Assembly (NCBI GenBank): GCA_905235675.1
Contig: CAJONC010000002.1
Location: 1 to 60,876 of the forward strand
DNA length: 60,876 nt
Reading direction: 5' to 3'
DNA from: an uncultured Bacteroidales bacterium
GTDB taxonomy: Bacteria; Bacteroidota; Bacteroidia; Bacteroidales; UBA932
Shown piece after piece: positions 1-8,074 of the stretch (positions are counted from its first letter, which is position 1; each line of letters starts with the position of its first letter). The position numbers and the translations under genes are program-made. The notes under the pieces are model-generated. The model had not been told where the DNA came from. It saw only the letters and a program-made list of their open reading frames with translations, and did not search any database.

Positions 1-22
1 CGATTTGTTCTCGTGTAAGCAT
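1..22 (-). CDS. Possible 5' end of a minus-strand gene leaving the window
   Basis: An ATG at 22..20 on the minus strand opens a frame reading MLTREQI to the window edge. A TAnnTTTG-type box (46..53) lies 23 nt upstream of it, which is a normal leader length here. Only seven codons are visible, so the product cannot be judged and the start could be chance. Confidence 0.25.
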
Positions 23-45
23 ATGTCAGTTTGATGTTAGTGCGA

Positions 46-53
46 CAAAGTTA
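46..53 (-). promoter_or_regulatory. Candidate -7 promoter box, minus strand
   Basis: Read on the minus strand this is TAACTTTG, a match to the Bacteroidota -7 consensus TAnnTTTG. It would serve the partial gene starting at 22. No well-spaced -33 TTTG is obvious, so support is moderate. Confidence 0.3.
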
Positions 54-337
54 TATCACACTTTCATCAACTGACAGACGTACTTGTTCGGATGCTTACG
101 CAGGGCGGGCGGGATGCTTTTGTGCGGGAGCCTCGTGCGCTGGCGTGCGTGGGCCTTGGAGAGTCTCTGTGGCTTCCGGGAAGTGTAGCGGACAGGAAGG
201 CAGAGAGTCTCTCCTGCGTGGCAAATTGAAGTGGAAGTCAGCGTCCGCGCTCTGTGCGGCGCTGACTGGAACCAAGCCATCTGAACGGATCTTCAACGGA
301 GCGAAAAGGGCTTGACCGCTCTTTAATCGGGCTGATT
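54..337. other. Non-coding stretch, nothing recognised
   Basis: No convincing gene is visible. The stretch is GC-rich compared with the AT-rich genes to its right, contains GAGAGTCTC twice (near 157 and 205) and an imperfect hairpin with arms GTCAGCG (237-243) and CGCTGAC (260-266). Open frames through it on both strands look like composition artefacts. Confidence 0.4.
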
Positions 338-386
338 CCCACAAACGAAAAAACTAGACTTTATTGGTCTTTTTTTCGTTTGTGGG
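338..386. terminator. Likely bidirectional terminator, perfect 16-bp inverted repeat
   Basis: Arms at 338-353 and 371-386 are perfect reverse complements, each carrying a run of at least six A or T at the inner end, and a short inner stem (AGAC/GTCT) continues the pairing. Read either way, a stem is followed by a T run, as in a bidirectional intrinsic terminator. It sits just past the 3' end of the minus-strand exported-protein run. A mobile-element end is an alternative, but no partner copy is seen. Confidence 0.55.
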
Positions 387-486
387 TGTAAGTCGCTCTG
401 CAACAGAAGCCATATAGATACTTTAGAGTGTGTCGTTTTGAACACATATCCTCTGGCGTTAAATGATATCCTTTATTCCGTTATCT

Positions 487-2061
487 CTATTTAAAATACC
501 AATGCATAATGACAGTGATTTGGGATTGTTTAGTCCCGGCCCCCTCAAGATTCAACTTAACGTTTTTCCCATTTCGTCTTACTGTTACCTCCCAATCTTG
601 CTCTATAGGTACCCAGCCTTCTCTCTTGTAATCTACATCACTATTTCCTTCAATTTCCTCCAATTCGCGTTCCCCAATTTCATCAGGCCATTTATAACGG
701 GCAATTTCGTACTTATTAGATTCGACTCCTGTATGGTTGAACAGAGAAATAAAACTGCCACCATATTTAGACTCAATAGACTTCGAAAATGAAAGACTTT
801 TATGTTTCCAACCACCATGCCACCCGTCGAAATAAGATATTATAGTCTTAGCCTTTATTATTTCGTCCCCCGCCATAAATCCAGCCTTGTCGGCACGAGA
901 GCCAGGAATGACACGAATCACAGTATCTCCACCAATAAGCCCACATCCCTCCATATATGCCCTGGTTACATATACCTCTCTGTCTTCTGGTGGGAATGAG
1001 GCCCAAGAAGCATATGCTCTAAATTCTTCGTTCTTATTTGGGTTGTTGGAGTTGCCATTTATAATATTTCGCGTTGCAGTCATTTTCCATATAACAGGAG
1101 CATATGTGATTGAGGGATCATCGATTTTCGATGCTTCCAAGGCCGATAATTCCAAAAAATATTGTGAAACTGCCGTGGTTTGCGTGTAACCTCCTTCATG
1201 CACAGTCACATTATCTTGCGTTGTTATGTAATCATATGTTTTTGTAAAATAGTTGTATTGGCTTCGTGTTTTACTTCCACGATTTACAGTACGACTTGAC
1301 GGCGGTATGTATATAGCAGAAATAGAGTTTTCAGCATCTTTCGCAATTGTAAATATAATGTCTGGATTATCTTTGTCTCTTTTCAGATTGTTCTTATCAA
1401 TCTTATCCAGTATTGCTATATCATTAAGCGGGTCGTCGCCTTGGATAAAGTAATCGTATGTTCTGAACTTACTGAAATCGGCCTCCATACTATGAACTTC
1501 ATCGAATTGCGCCCCCTTGTTATAAGCTTTGAGAACATCACTTTTTAGTGCCGCAAATAGTCCATCAACAAAAGTTGTTGCTTTCGGATAACGCTCTTTA
1601 TTGGAAGGTCTATTTACCGGATACCAGTTTAGTTCAGCGTCATCATAATATTGCTTGGGAGTTAGGGTAACAGTGGCCTCTTCTCCAGTTGAATTTCTTC
1701 TATACTTTAAAGTGAATGGCTCCGTGGATTTAATTTGAGCATAAAACTCGTCTTCTGTCATTTTGGCTGTTGATAATCCATTAACTTCTAGAATAGCATC
1801 ACCGGCGCTAAGTGCTATTTTCCCTGCCTCGAAAGAGGTCACCTCATATGTCAATGGCATAAAAGATGTCGACCCATTTCTGTCGATTCGTAAAAAATAA
1901 TCATCGGTCAAGGTTAAATATCCGACATTATAATCAGCATAACGACGGACTTCTATCCAATGCGAAATTCCCAATTCCTTGAATGTGGTTTGGGCATAGC
2001 TAATTGGAGTAGCCCAAAAGAGAGTCCCAATAAGGTATAAAATGTCTAATAATCTTTTCAT
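487..2061 (-). CDS. Exported PDZ-domain protein (paralogue 1)
   Basis: A 524-residue protein with an N-terminal signal peptide (about residues 1-23, ending SYAQ). Two segments resemble PDZ folds: one near residues 70-115 (ALSAGDAILEVNG) and a clearer one near 385-415 (VIPGSRADKAGFMAGDEII). Between them a block beginning FRTYDYFIQGDDPLND recalls DUF4136-type lipoprotein domains; this is a weak resemblance only. The C terminus ends with WEVTVRRNGKNVKL, which looks like a PDZ-associated strand. It is a clear paralogue of the next gene (2131-3702), sharing order and motifs. Likely periplasmic or outer-membrane associated; substrate unknown. No protease domain is visible, so it is probably a scaffold rather than an enzyme. 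Gene reality is highly likely, function is open. Confidence 0.8.
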   Translation of the reverse strand: MKRLLDILYLIGTLFWATPISYAQTTFKELGISHWIEVRRYADYNVGYLTLTDDYFLRIDRNGSTSFMPLTYEVTSFEAGKIALSAGDAILEVNGLSTAKMTEDEFYAQIKSTEPFTLKYRRNSTGEEATVTLTPKQYYDDAELNWYPVNRPSNKERYPKATTFVDGLFAALKSDVLKAYNKGAQFDEVHSMEADFSKFRTYDYFIQGDDPLNDIAILDKIDKNNLKRDKDNPDIIFTIAKDAENSISAIYIPPSSRTVNRGSKTRSQYNYFTKTYDYITTQDNVTVHEGGYTQTTAVSQYFLELSALEASKIDDPSITYAPVIWKMTATRNIINGNSNNPNKNEEFRAYASWASFPPEDREVYVTRAYMEGCGLIGGDTVIRVIPGSRADKAGFMAGDEIIKAKTIISYFDGWHGGWKHKSLSFSKSIESKYGGSFISLFNHTGVESNKYEIARYKWPDEIGERELEEIEGNSDVDYKREGWVPIEQDWEVTVRRNGKNVKLNLEGAGTKQSQITVIMHWYFK

Positions 2062-2079
2062 TGTTTTTAAGTTAATGCC

Positions 2080-2118
2080 GTAAGTATCTCCGGGTTATGG
2101 TATCCCGGAGACGCTTAC
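2080..2118. repeat. Intergenic hairpin between the two PDZ paralogues
   Basis: Arms CTCCGGG (2088-2094) and CCCGGAG (2104-2110), extended by GTAAG (2080-2084) and CTTAC (2114-2118). No T run follows on the minus strand, so it is more likely an RNA-stability or processing hairpin than a terminator, separating the two coding regions of the run. Confidence 0.4.
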
Positions 2119-2130
2119 TCTGGAAAACGA

Positions 2131-3702
2131 TTAGGGGTTAAGATAATAATAGTTGAAAACCTTATAATCTTTTGGAGCATAAAGATATAGTTTAATCTTT
2201 TTCCCATTGCGTAGAACGGTCACTTCCCAATTCTGATAGATTGGAGCCCAACCACAAGAACATGCGTATGGACGATTTCGATATTTAATAGGATTTGATT
2301 GACCACCAACTCTTTCATCTCCTCGTTTTCTATACAGACTCTCCATTTCAGCATTGAGAGGGATATATTCGTTGTCATCAACGCGTACTAATCTCGAATC
2401 ATTAAAATAAGCGACATCTGGGTTTTTCACACTTACCTTCTTATATGCACTAGTCGTTAAATAATCTTGACGTGATGGAACATATTCTCGTATCTTATCG
2501 TAGTATACTTCCGTACTGGCTTTAATTATATAATCCCCTTGTTGAAAACCGGCTTTTTCCGCCCGAGAATTAGGTAGAACATTAATTACTTGATTTCCAA
2601 AGCCTATCAATCCGGATGCGGGCAGGAAAGCTCTACTAATGTATACTTCTCTATTGGATAATGAAAAGCAACCCCAGGACGCATAGGCGGCCATTTCTTC
2701 TGTAGGTTTTATATTCGCATTTACGACATTCCTTGTAGTAGTCATTTTCCAAATTATAGGAGCGTGTGTAAGTAAAGAATCATTAAGTCGCTTCGCGTCA
2801 AGTGCTGCCAGTTCCAAGAAAAAATCGCTCGTTTTGGTTGTTTGAGTATAACCTTGCTCGACTTGTGTTATATAATTGTTACGAGTTCGGTATTCATAGC
2901 GCTTTAGAATATAATTGTATTGGGGAGTGGTTACACTTCCCGTATAAACTGTCCTCTGTTGAGGTGGAACATACGAAGCAGAAATCTGATCCTCAGCCCG
3001 TTTGGCAATAGTAAAAAGGACATCAGGATTATTCCTATCTCGCTCCATCTTGTATTTAGGAAGACAATCCAGAATTTTCTCATCATTTAACGGATCGTCT
3101 CCGACAATTAGGTAATCATAAGTATGTATGCTTGCAAAATCAAAGGTTTGGCTCTGTATTTCTTCGAATATCGTAGAAGAACCCTTAGCGTTATCCTCCC
3201 GTAATTCAACCGTTGTATTCCCCTTCAAAGCATCTTGGAACCTACGGGCTACCGGATATTTCTTATAACTACACCAGGACTCATTAACAGGAATCCACTC
3301 GTCGAGAATTGCAGGAGGGGTCTTACGAACAGTAAACTCCTGTGTGTATTCTTTCCCATTTGTTATAAAACTTATTTTAATGGAATCCTTGTCGTCTATG
3401 AGATTATAGAACATCTCAGGTGACATCTTATAGGTAGATACATCATTTACAGCCACAACCATATCTCCAACATTAGGCATAAGACCTGCTGCACTCGGTT
3501 CCAAGGTAAGCCAAGTAATCAAGCCGGATGCATTATCCCAAATTGTATGAGTATCTACGATTGTCAAGTAATCAGGATTATAATCGGCATATCGCGCGAC
3601 ATCTATAGCATGGTTCTTATTCTGGCCAACACCTTGCGAATGAGCAGGTTGCGAAATACAACATACTATAGCCACTAACCAATAAAATCTAGTCTTTTTC
3701 AT
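2131..3702 (-). CDS. Exported PDZ-domain protein (paralogue 2)
   Basis: A 523-residue protein with a signal peptide (about residues 1-22, ending AHSQ). It shares with the downstream gene the opening ARYADYNPDYLT, a first PDZ-like part (VGDMVVAVNDVSTYKM), the middle block with TYDYLIVGDDPLND and NPDVLFTIAKRAEDQI, and a PDZ motif near residues 385-410 (VLPNSRAEKAGFQQGDYII). A cysteine-bearing stretch (YACSCGWAP) near the C terminus replaces the paralogue's GWVP region. Tandem duplication followed by divergence explains the pair. It begins 18 nt after the stop of the BACON lipoprotein, so the two are probably co-transcribed. Function unknown; presumably envelope located. Confidence 0.8.
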   Translation of the reverse strand: MKKTRFYWLVAIVCCISQPAHSQGVGQNKNHAIDVARYADYNPDYLTIVDTHTIWDNASGLITWLTLEPSAAGLMPNVGDMVVAVNDVSTYKMSPEMFYNLIDDKDSIKISFITNGKEYTQEFTVRKTPPAILDEWIPVNESWCSYKKYPVARRFQDALKGNTTVELREDNAKGSSTIFEEIQSQTFDFASIHTYDYLIVGDDPLNDEKILDCLPKYKMERDRNNPDVLFTIAKRAEDQISASYVPPQQRTVYTGSVTTPQYNYILKRYEYRTRNNYITQVEQGYTQTTKTSDFFLELAALDAKRLNDSLLTHAPIIWKMTTTRNVVNANIKPTEEMAAYASWGCFSLSNREVYISRAFLPASGLIGFGNQVINVLPNSRAEKAGFQQGDYIIKASTEVYYDKIREYVPSRQDYLTTSAYKKVSVKNPDVAYFNDSRLVRVDDNEYIPLNAEMESLYRKRGDERVGGQSNPIKYRNRPYACSCGWAPIYQNWEVTVLRNGKKIKLYLYAPKDYKVFNYYYLNP

Positions 3703-3720
3703 ACCTCTAGATAGCTTAGA

Positions 3721-5565
3721 TTAAAGTGTGTTATTAATAATTGAACATTGAAACTCTCCTTGTAGTTCACGCTGGATAATTTCCCCGGTAAACGGGTTCG
3801 GATTCTGCTCATAGCCAGTCGCAACCATAATTGCAGTAGTTGGGCCTGTTCTTGTATAGGTTTCTATTTCGACATGCTTTAGATTCGGATAATAGGGGTT
3901 GCTTTCCTCGTACTCCCTTACCGCTTGTCCCTGCTCGTTTATATAATATCTATAACCGCTCTCCGTATATGACGAACTGATATTTCTAAACATTACTTCA
4001 TATTCCAGGGGTTCTGATTTTGACGAATCCGACCATTTATATGATCCTTTTACTTTCCAGGATGTATTATCCCAATTATATTGCTTTTGGGAAATAAATA
4101 TACTTTCCGTTGTCTTCTCCCCATATACACTTGTCGTTTCAATATCGATGCGACCTTCACGATTGCTTGTGGACTTTTGCACACTAACAGAAATTGTGTT
4201 TTCATTGATGGAAATGCTGCACCAGGACGGACTTCCGACTATTTTCCAAGTCGCGCCATCACTTACTATCACATTTGTACTAACAACCCCGCCATTATAA
4301 TCTACTCCCAATTCAGAGAAAGGAGAGAATGACAATACTGCACCTCTTGTATAAAAGCTTTTTGCAACACTAAGCCAATCTTTCCCTGCAAGCGTATGAA
4401 TCCAAGCATATGCTTGGTAGTGAGTTCCTTTAGATAGGGTAACCTCTTTTGATGCCATCCCTTCTGAAGGGAGATACATTTGTTCTCCGTCTCTCACTTT
4501 AACGTACATATAACCCTGTTCTATTACAGCATCTTGAGCTTGGGTATAACCACTATTTCTATAGCTACTGGATCCAGAAAAACGAGCACTTGTCTCACCT
4601 ATGTTGCTAACTTCCATAGTTAACAAAAAAGGATTTCTGTCTTCTGGCATAACTTCCCAGTTTGCAAGAGAATTCAACGATTTCATTCTATAAAAAACAG
4701 GGGTAATATATTCTTCTTGTGATACATCTATATCTTCTTCAGAAACAGATACTTTGTCGGTATCTGTAAAAGATGATATGCCAAATTCACAGACTTTTAG
4801 CGTCCAGCCCGCAATTGTTCGAAGACCGCATGGTACCAGTTTTAGTATTGCTTTTTGAGCTAAACCTTTTACTATATCAGTATAGTATGCCTCAACAGTG
4901 TTAACAGCTTCTTCTTGATAATCAGAACCGGCACCGTTGGCAAGGCCTAACGTCCCTACTATTGAATACAGCCTGGTAAGACTCGAGAATAAATCACCAG
5001 CATGGCACGTGCCAAATGTTGCTATACTCATGGCATCCCCTATTTTCCCTCCTTCAGAGGCAAGTTTATCAAATAGCCCATGCTTGATAATTTCTCGATA
5101 CTCGTCACCATAATTATAAGACGATTTTGTCGAGATTTCTTCTATTTCCAAAGGTATTTCTCCGCACAATTTAAATTGACCATTATACGTTCCATAAAAC
5201 AAAGTATTAAGACCTTCTGCTGCATTCAGAATATAGATATTTCCATCGTAATCGTCAATGGGTGCAATTACAAGATTATCATCACTCGCTAACATTATAA
5301 TCTCTTCACCATTTTTCTCGTACCTGAACACATTAATATCAGGATACTCCGGCGAAAAATACTGTACAATACTTTCTGTGTCACAAGAATATGCCAGAAT
5401 TGGAGAGAACTCCTTAGGTTTATCGTCGCGGACAAGATATGCTATGGACACTTCACATTTGTTATCTACAATGACGTTATCATTTTCTTTTTTACAAGAT
5501 ATGAGAACGCTAAAGCTAATTAAAAAAAGGGTTAAAACGGGTGCGGGGGTACGTGTAATTTTCAT
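3721..5565 (-). CDS. Lipoprotein with a BACON domain
   Basis: A 614-residue protein opening with a lipoprotein signal whose lipobox LISC gives the modified cysteine at residue 24. Around residues 415-494 lies a typical BACON-type immunoglobulin-like module: GGVVSTNVIVS, then WKIVGSPSWCSIS, then ISVSVQKSTSNREGRI, closing with FISQKQ. BACON domains are found in Bacteroidota surface proteins and are thought to bind glycans or mucin; that is family knowledge, not shown here. Residues 150-290 contain a helical stretch with GDAMSIATFGTCHAGD that I do not recognise. The gene belongs to the minus-strand exported-protein run (18-nt gap to the next gene). Surface role inferred. Confidence 0.75.
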   Translation of the reverse strand: MKITRTPAPVLTLFLISFSVLISCKKENDNVIVDNKCEVSIAYLVRDDKPKEFSPILAYSCDTESIVQYFSPEYPDINVFRYEKNGEEIIMLASDDNLVIAPIDDYDGNIYILNAAEGLNTLFYGTYNGQFKLCGEIPLEIEEISTKSSYNYGDEYREIIKHGLFDKLASEGGKIGDAMSIATFGTCHAGDLFSSLTRLYSIVGTLGLANGAGSDYQEEAVNTVEAYYTDIVKGLAQKAILKLVPCGLRTIAGWTLKVCEFGISSFTDTDKVSVSEEDIDVSQEEYITPVFYRMKSLNSLANWEVMPEDRNPFLLTMEVSNIGETSARFSGSSSYRNSGYTQAQDAVIEQGYMYVKVRDGEQMYLPSEGMASKEVTLSKGTHYQAYAWIHTLAGKDWLSVAKSFYTRGAVLSFSPFSELGVDYNGGVVSTNVIVSDGATWKIVGSPSWCSISINENTISVSVQKSTSNREGRIDIETTSVYGEKTTESIFISQKQYNWDNTSWKVKGSYKWSDSSKSEPLEYEVMFRNISSSYTESGYRYYINEQGQAVREYEESNPYYPNLKHVEIETYTRTGPTTAIMVATGYEQNPNPFTGEIIQRELQGEFQCSIINNTL

Positions 5566-5633
5566 AAAGACCTATAATTTACTCAAACAAATACAAATAA
5601 TATCTTAAACAGTTTCCGAAAACGAGACATCCT

Positions 5634-6203
5634 CTATTTATTGACCAACCAAACACGAAGCATCCATCTATCTATCGAGGCAGCCTGAATTGTACCCGAA
5701 TCTTCTAACCTCAGCATCATTGTGGTTATGTGCTCGGCCCCGACCCCGTTCAGGAATCGCGCTCCATATGCCTTTTTTTTGCTTATTTTTCTGGAACTCC
5801 AATAGAATCCGTCGCCATAGCATGAATACACCATTTTTCCATTGAAACTTGAAGCCCCTGTAACAGGGATAAAAATGGAATTCCCATTTTTCCCAATTGC
5901 AAGCCATCCATTATCTGCGTCCTCCCATGAGCAGCTGTCAATTAGTTCCTTCCATTGCCATACAGTGGGAATATTCACACCAAATATTCGCATGGCGTCA
6001 TCCCATTTGTAAAATTCTTTTTCAGGCATGGAGGCCCACAGTGTTCCACTCGCTAATCCAAGATCAACCCATTCACGGGCAATTGCACCATTGTATTCTT
6101 CTGACAGGACTTGATGGGAGGAATCGTATCCTTTATTCCTCTCGTTAGTCATACCGCTGATAATAGATAGAGTAAGCGCGGTCAATAATGTAAAATACCT
6201 CAT
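5634..6203 (-). CDS. FISUMP-like exported protein
   Basis: A 189-residue protein with a hydrophobic N terminus (MRYFTLLTALTLSIISG) and then the hallmark opening of the Fibrobacter-type paralogous surface domain, VDLGLASGTLWA, followed by FYKWDDAM, a WQWKEL segment, FIPVTGAS and FYWSSRK, ending with WMLRVWLVNK. This family (TIGR02145-type) is common on surface or secreted proteins of Bacteroidota; its biochemical role is unknown. The protein is only one domain long. It starts 43 nt after a tiny secreted-peptide gene and probably lies in the same transcript. Confidence 0.75.
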   Translation of the reverse strand: MRYFTLLTALTLSIISGMTNERNKGYDSSHQVLSEEYNGAIAREWVDLGLASGTLWASMPEKEFYKWDDAMRIFGVNIPTVWQWKELIDSCSWEDADNGWLAIGKNGNSIFIPVTGASSFNGKMVYSCYGDGFYWSSRKISKKKAYGARFLNGVGAEHITTMMLRLEDSGTIQAASIDRWMLRVWLVNK

Positions 6204-6246
6204 CGCTTTAAAAGTATTTTTTCCCTCTTTGCCCGTTTCGAGGATA

Positions 6247-6402
6247 TTAGAAAAAGAAAGTGTGGGCCTCCAAATCTCTTACCCAACAGCCAGGCTCTGG
6301 AATGCCCTTGAATGAATAAGAATGGGATATGCTCACACTTTCTGCTATAGCGTGGGCAGAAACCCATATTATAGCCAGTGCAAGCGTTAACACTCTTCCC
6401 AT
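6247..6402 (-). CDS. Small exported peptide (51 aa), possibly truncated
   Basis: The frame starts with MGRVLTLALAIIWVSAHA, a plausible signal peptide with cleavage near residue 19, followed by about 30 residues and a stop after HTFFF. A good minus-strand promoter box lies about 80 nt upstream (6481-6488). The mature part has a proline-glycine-cysteine stretch (IPEPGCWVRD) but matches no family I know. It may be a real small secreted peptide or the first part of a gene cut by a frameshift; the 6203 gene follows after 43 nt. Confidence 0.4.
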   Translation of the reverse strand: MGRVLTLALAIIWVSAHAIAESVSISHSYSFKGIPEPGCWVRDLEAHTFFF

Positions 6403-6480
6403 TCAAGTTGAATTTTCCAGATTCGGCTGTTAGGAATAGCTTGACGCTTTCTGTATGTAGTATTGTCCGAAGACAACGTG

Positions 6481-6488
6481 CAAAATTA
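6481..6488 (-). promoter_or_regulatory. Promoter -7 box for the exported-protein run
   Basis: Minus-strand TAATTTTG matches TAnnTTTG. Transcription would start near 6474 and read through the small peptide, FISUMP-like, BACON lipoprotein and PDZ genes. No other good box is seen between those genes, supporting one operon. Confidence 0.45.
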
Positions 6489-6812
6489 CGAAAAATATTT
6501 CAGACTATTGCAGCGGACTTGCATAAACTATCAATTACCCATGATAGAACGCGTTAGATCTTCCTTCAAAATGCAATTAGAGAACCTTGTTCCTTTCTAC
6601 TATCGGAACAAAACGGGTAGAACAACTCAGACTACTCTGTTTCTGCTGGCACCCGTTCCGGAACGGCTGGAACAGCTATGACACCTTATGACGGAGCGAA
6701 GCATCTTATCCGCTTTAAAACGTTGACAAATGCAAATACAAGGCAAGAAATAATACACATCACAATAATGGCACAAGAATTCAAAGAGTATAATCATATT
6801 TTGAAATAGTTC
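6489..6812. other. Non-coding gap between the exported-protein run and fic
   Basis: No gene recognised. The two flanking genes are divergent, so the gap holds their leaders and promoters. A short imperfect palindrome (CCCGTTCCGGAACGG-like, 6652-6666) is visible. Short open frames here lack coding character. Confidence 0.4.
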
Positions 6813-6815
6813 TTT

Positions 6816-6882
6816 TTTGACAGATTCTTCTGTTTCTGTCAAATTTTTATTATTTTTGACAGTTGAACGAAAAGCTGTCAAA
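6816..6882 (+). promoter_or_regulatory. Two tandem palindromic operators before fic
   Basis: TTTGACAG (6816-6823) and CTGTCAAA (6836-6843) form a palindrome with a 12-nt spacer; the same pair recurs at 6855-6862 and 6875-6882, again with a 12-nt spacer. Half-sites start 20, 19 and 20 nt apart, i.e. about two helical turns, so all lie on one DNA face. The second palindrome covers the promoter box and ends 2 nt before the start codon. This is what an autorepressor site would look like; the Fic protein has a C-terminal winged-helix-like part that could bind it. Confidence 0.65.
6851..6858 (+). promoter_or_regulatory. Promoter -7 box of fic, inside the operator
   Basis: TATTTTTG fits TAnnTTTG and starts within the second palindrome. 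A start near 6865 leaves a leader of about 20 nt before the ATG at 6885. Binding at the palindrome would block RNA polymerase directly. Confidence 0.5.
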
Positions 6883-6884
6883 AG

Positions 6885-7994
6885 ATGGAAGCCTTCGACC
6901 GTAATATTCCATACAATAACTTGCCGCCTCTGCCACCTGCAACGGAATTGTATCAGGACGAGGATGTGCTGAATAAGCTGATGACTGCCAGTCGGCGCCT
7001 CGCTGAATTGAAAGGGTTGGCATCAACGCTTCCAAGTCAGTCCATCTTTGTAAACACCATTGCTCTGCGTGAGGCAAAGGCCAGTAGTGCCATCGAGAAC
7101 ATATTCACGACGGATGACGAACTCTACAGGTCCCTGTCTTATCAGGAAGACGATTATGTGGAGGGCCCCGCCAAAGAGATTCTTCATTATCGTGAGGCGC
7201 TCTGGAAAGGCTTCAACAGGATCGTATCAGACAAGACGATGACCGTCGATACAATAATCGATGTGTACAGGATGGTTAAACAGACTCACGATGGCATCCG
7301 CCCATATCAGGCAGAGGTAATAATTAAAAAGAGGGGATGGGGTTCACTGGTCGCCGAAACTGTTTACACCCCACCACGCGGGAAAGGAGTAGTGGAGAAG
7401 AAGATGGCCGATCTGCTGGAATTCCTCAATAACGACATCCAGTATCCTATAGATCCTCTCTTGAAAATGGCAATGGCTCACTATCAGTTTGAAGCCATAC
7501 ATCCCTTCCGCGACGGCAATGGAAGGACCGGAAGAATACTTTGTATCTTGTACTTGATACAAAAACAACTTTTGGATTTACCCATTCTGTACCTCAGTTC
7601 ATACATTCTTCAGAACAAGGATGAGTATTATCAGAAACTTAATGGAATTACCGGGACGCTTTTGTGGAAACTCTGGATTATTTATATGCTGGAGGCAGTT
7701 TCTCAAACAGTGGAATACACTATTGACAAGATTATGCGGATTAAGGCTCTTATGGAAAGGACTAGAGCATTTATGCATGACAACAATATCCCTGTAGAAA
7801 AGATGAATATACCAAGGCTGTTTGAACAACCTTACATCCGTCCGAAGAACCTGTTGTCAGAAAAAGTCAAAAGCATCAATACTGCCAAAAAATACCTGTC
7901 CCAAATGGAGACTCTCGGAATACTTGCCAAGCAAAAAGTCGGCAAAGAATATATATGGCTCAATACTGATTTAATGGCCATCCTGACGGATTGA
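6885..7994 (+). CDS. Fic-domain protein AMP-transferase, class II, with C-terminal winged helix
   Basis: A 369-residue Fic enzyme that would transfer AMP (or another nucleotide moiety) from a nucleotide to a target protein side chain. The catalytic loop HPFRDGNGRTGR is complete at residues 206-217. The inhibitory motif (S/T)xxxE(G/N) is seen as SSAIEN at residues 67-72, N-terminal to the Fic core, which defines class II enzymes that hold themselves inactive. Residues about 20-60 match the Fic N-terminal helical domain. Residues 300-369 (AKKYLSQMETLGILAKQKV and following) look like a winged-helix DNA-binding part. The double operator upstream suggests self-repression. No separate antitoxin is visible, as expected for class II. 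Confidence 0.88.
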   Translation: MEAFDRNIPYNNLPPLPPATELYQDEDVLNKLMTASRRLAELKGLASTLPSQSIFVNTIALREAKASSAIENIFTTDDELYRSLSYQEDDYVEGPAKEILHYREALWKGFNRIVSDKTMTVDTIIDVYRMVKQTHDGIRPYQAEVIIKKRGWGSLVAETVYTPPRGKGVVEKKMADLLEFLNNDIQYPIDPLLKMAMAHYQFEAIHPFRDGNGRTGRILCILYLIQKQLLDLPILYLSSYILQNKDEYYQKLNGITGTLLWKLWIIYMLEAVSQTVEYTIDKIMRIKALMERTRAFMHDNNIPVEKMNIPRLFEQPYIRPKNLLSEKVKSINTAKKYLSQMETLGILAKQKVGKEYIWLNTDLMAILTD

Positions 7995-8015
7995 TTTTTT
8001 TTCTCTTAATTAAGA

Positions 8016-8047
8016 TTTGCGAAGGTCGTTTGAATTGGTTATTTTTG
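8016..8047 (+). promoter_or_regulatory. Promoter of the fumarase gene
   Basis: TTTG (8016-8019) and TATTTTTG (8040-8047) are 20 nt apart, a good Bacteroidota -33/-7 pair. The start codon at 8075 leaves a leader of about 20-25 nt. Confidence 0.6.
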
Positions 8048-8074
8048 TATGATAGATAATAAACTGTATCAATA

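Noticed and set aside
31..344. Overlapping short frames on both strands near the left edge
   Set aside because: No promoter, no family, arginine- and serine-rich translations typical of chance frames in GC-rich DNA.
338..386. Mobile element end
   Set aside because: The perfect inverted repeat has T runs and a terminator position, and no second copy or transposase is visible in the window.
6200..6406. 68-codon minus-strand frame before the FISUMP gene
   Set aside because: Another frame of the same stretch encodes a clean signal peptide (6247-6402), which is the better reading.
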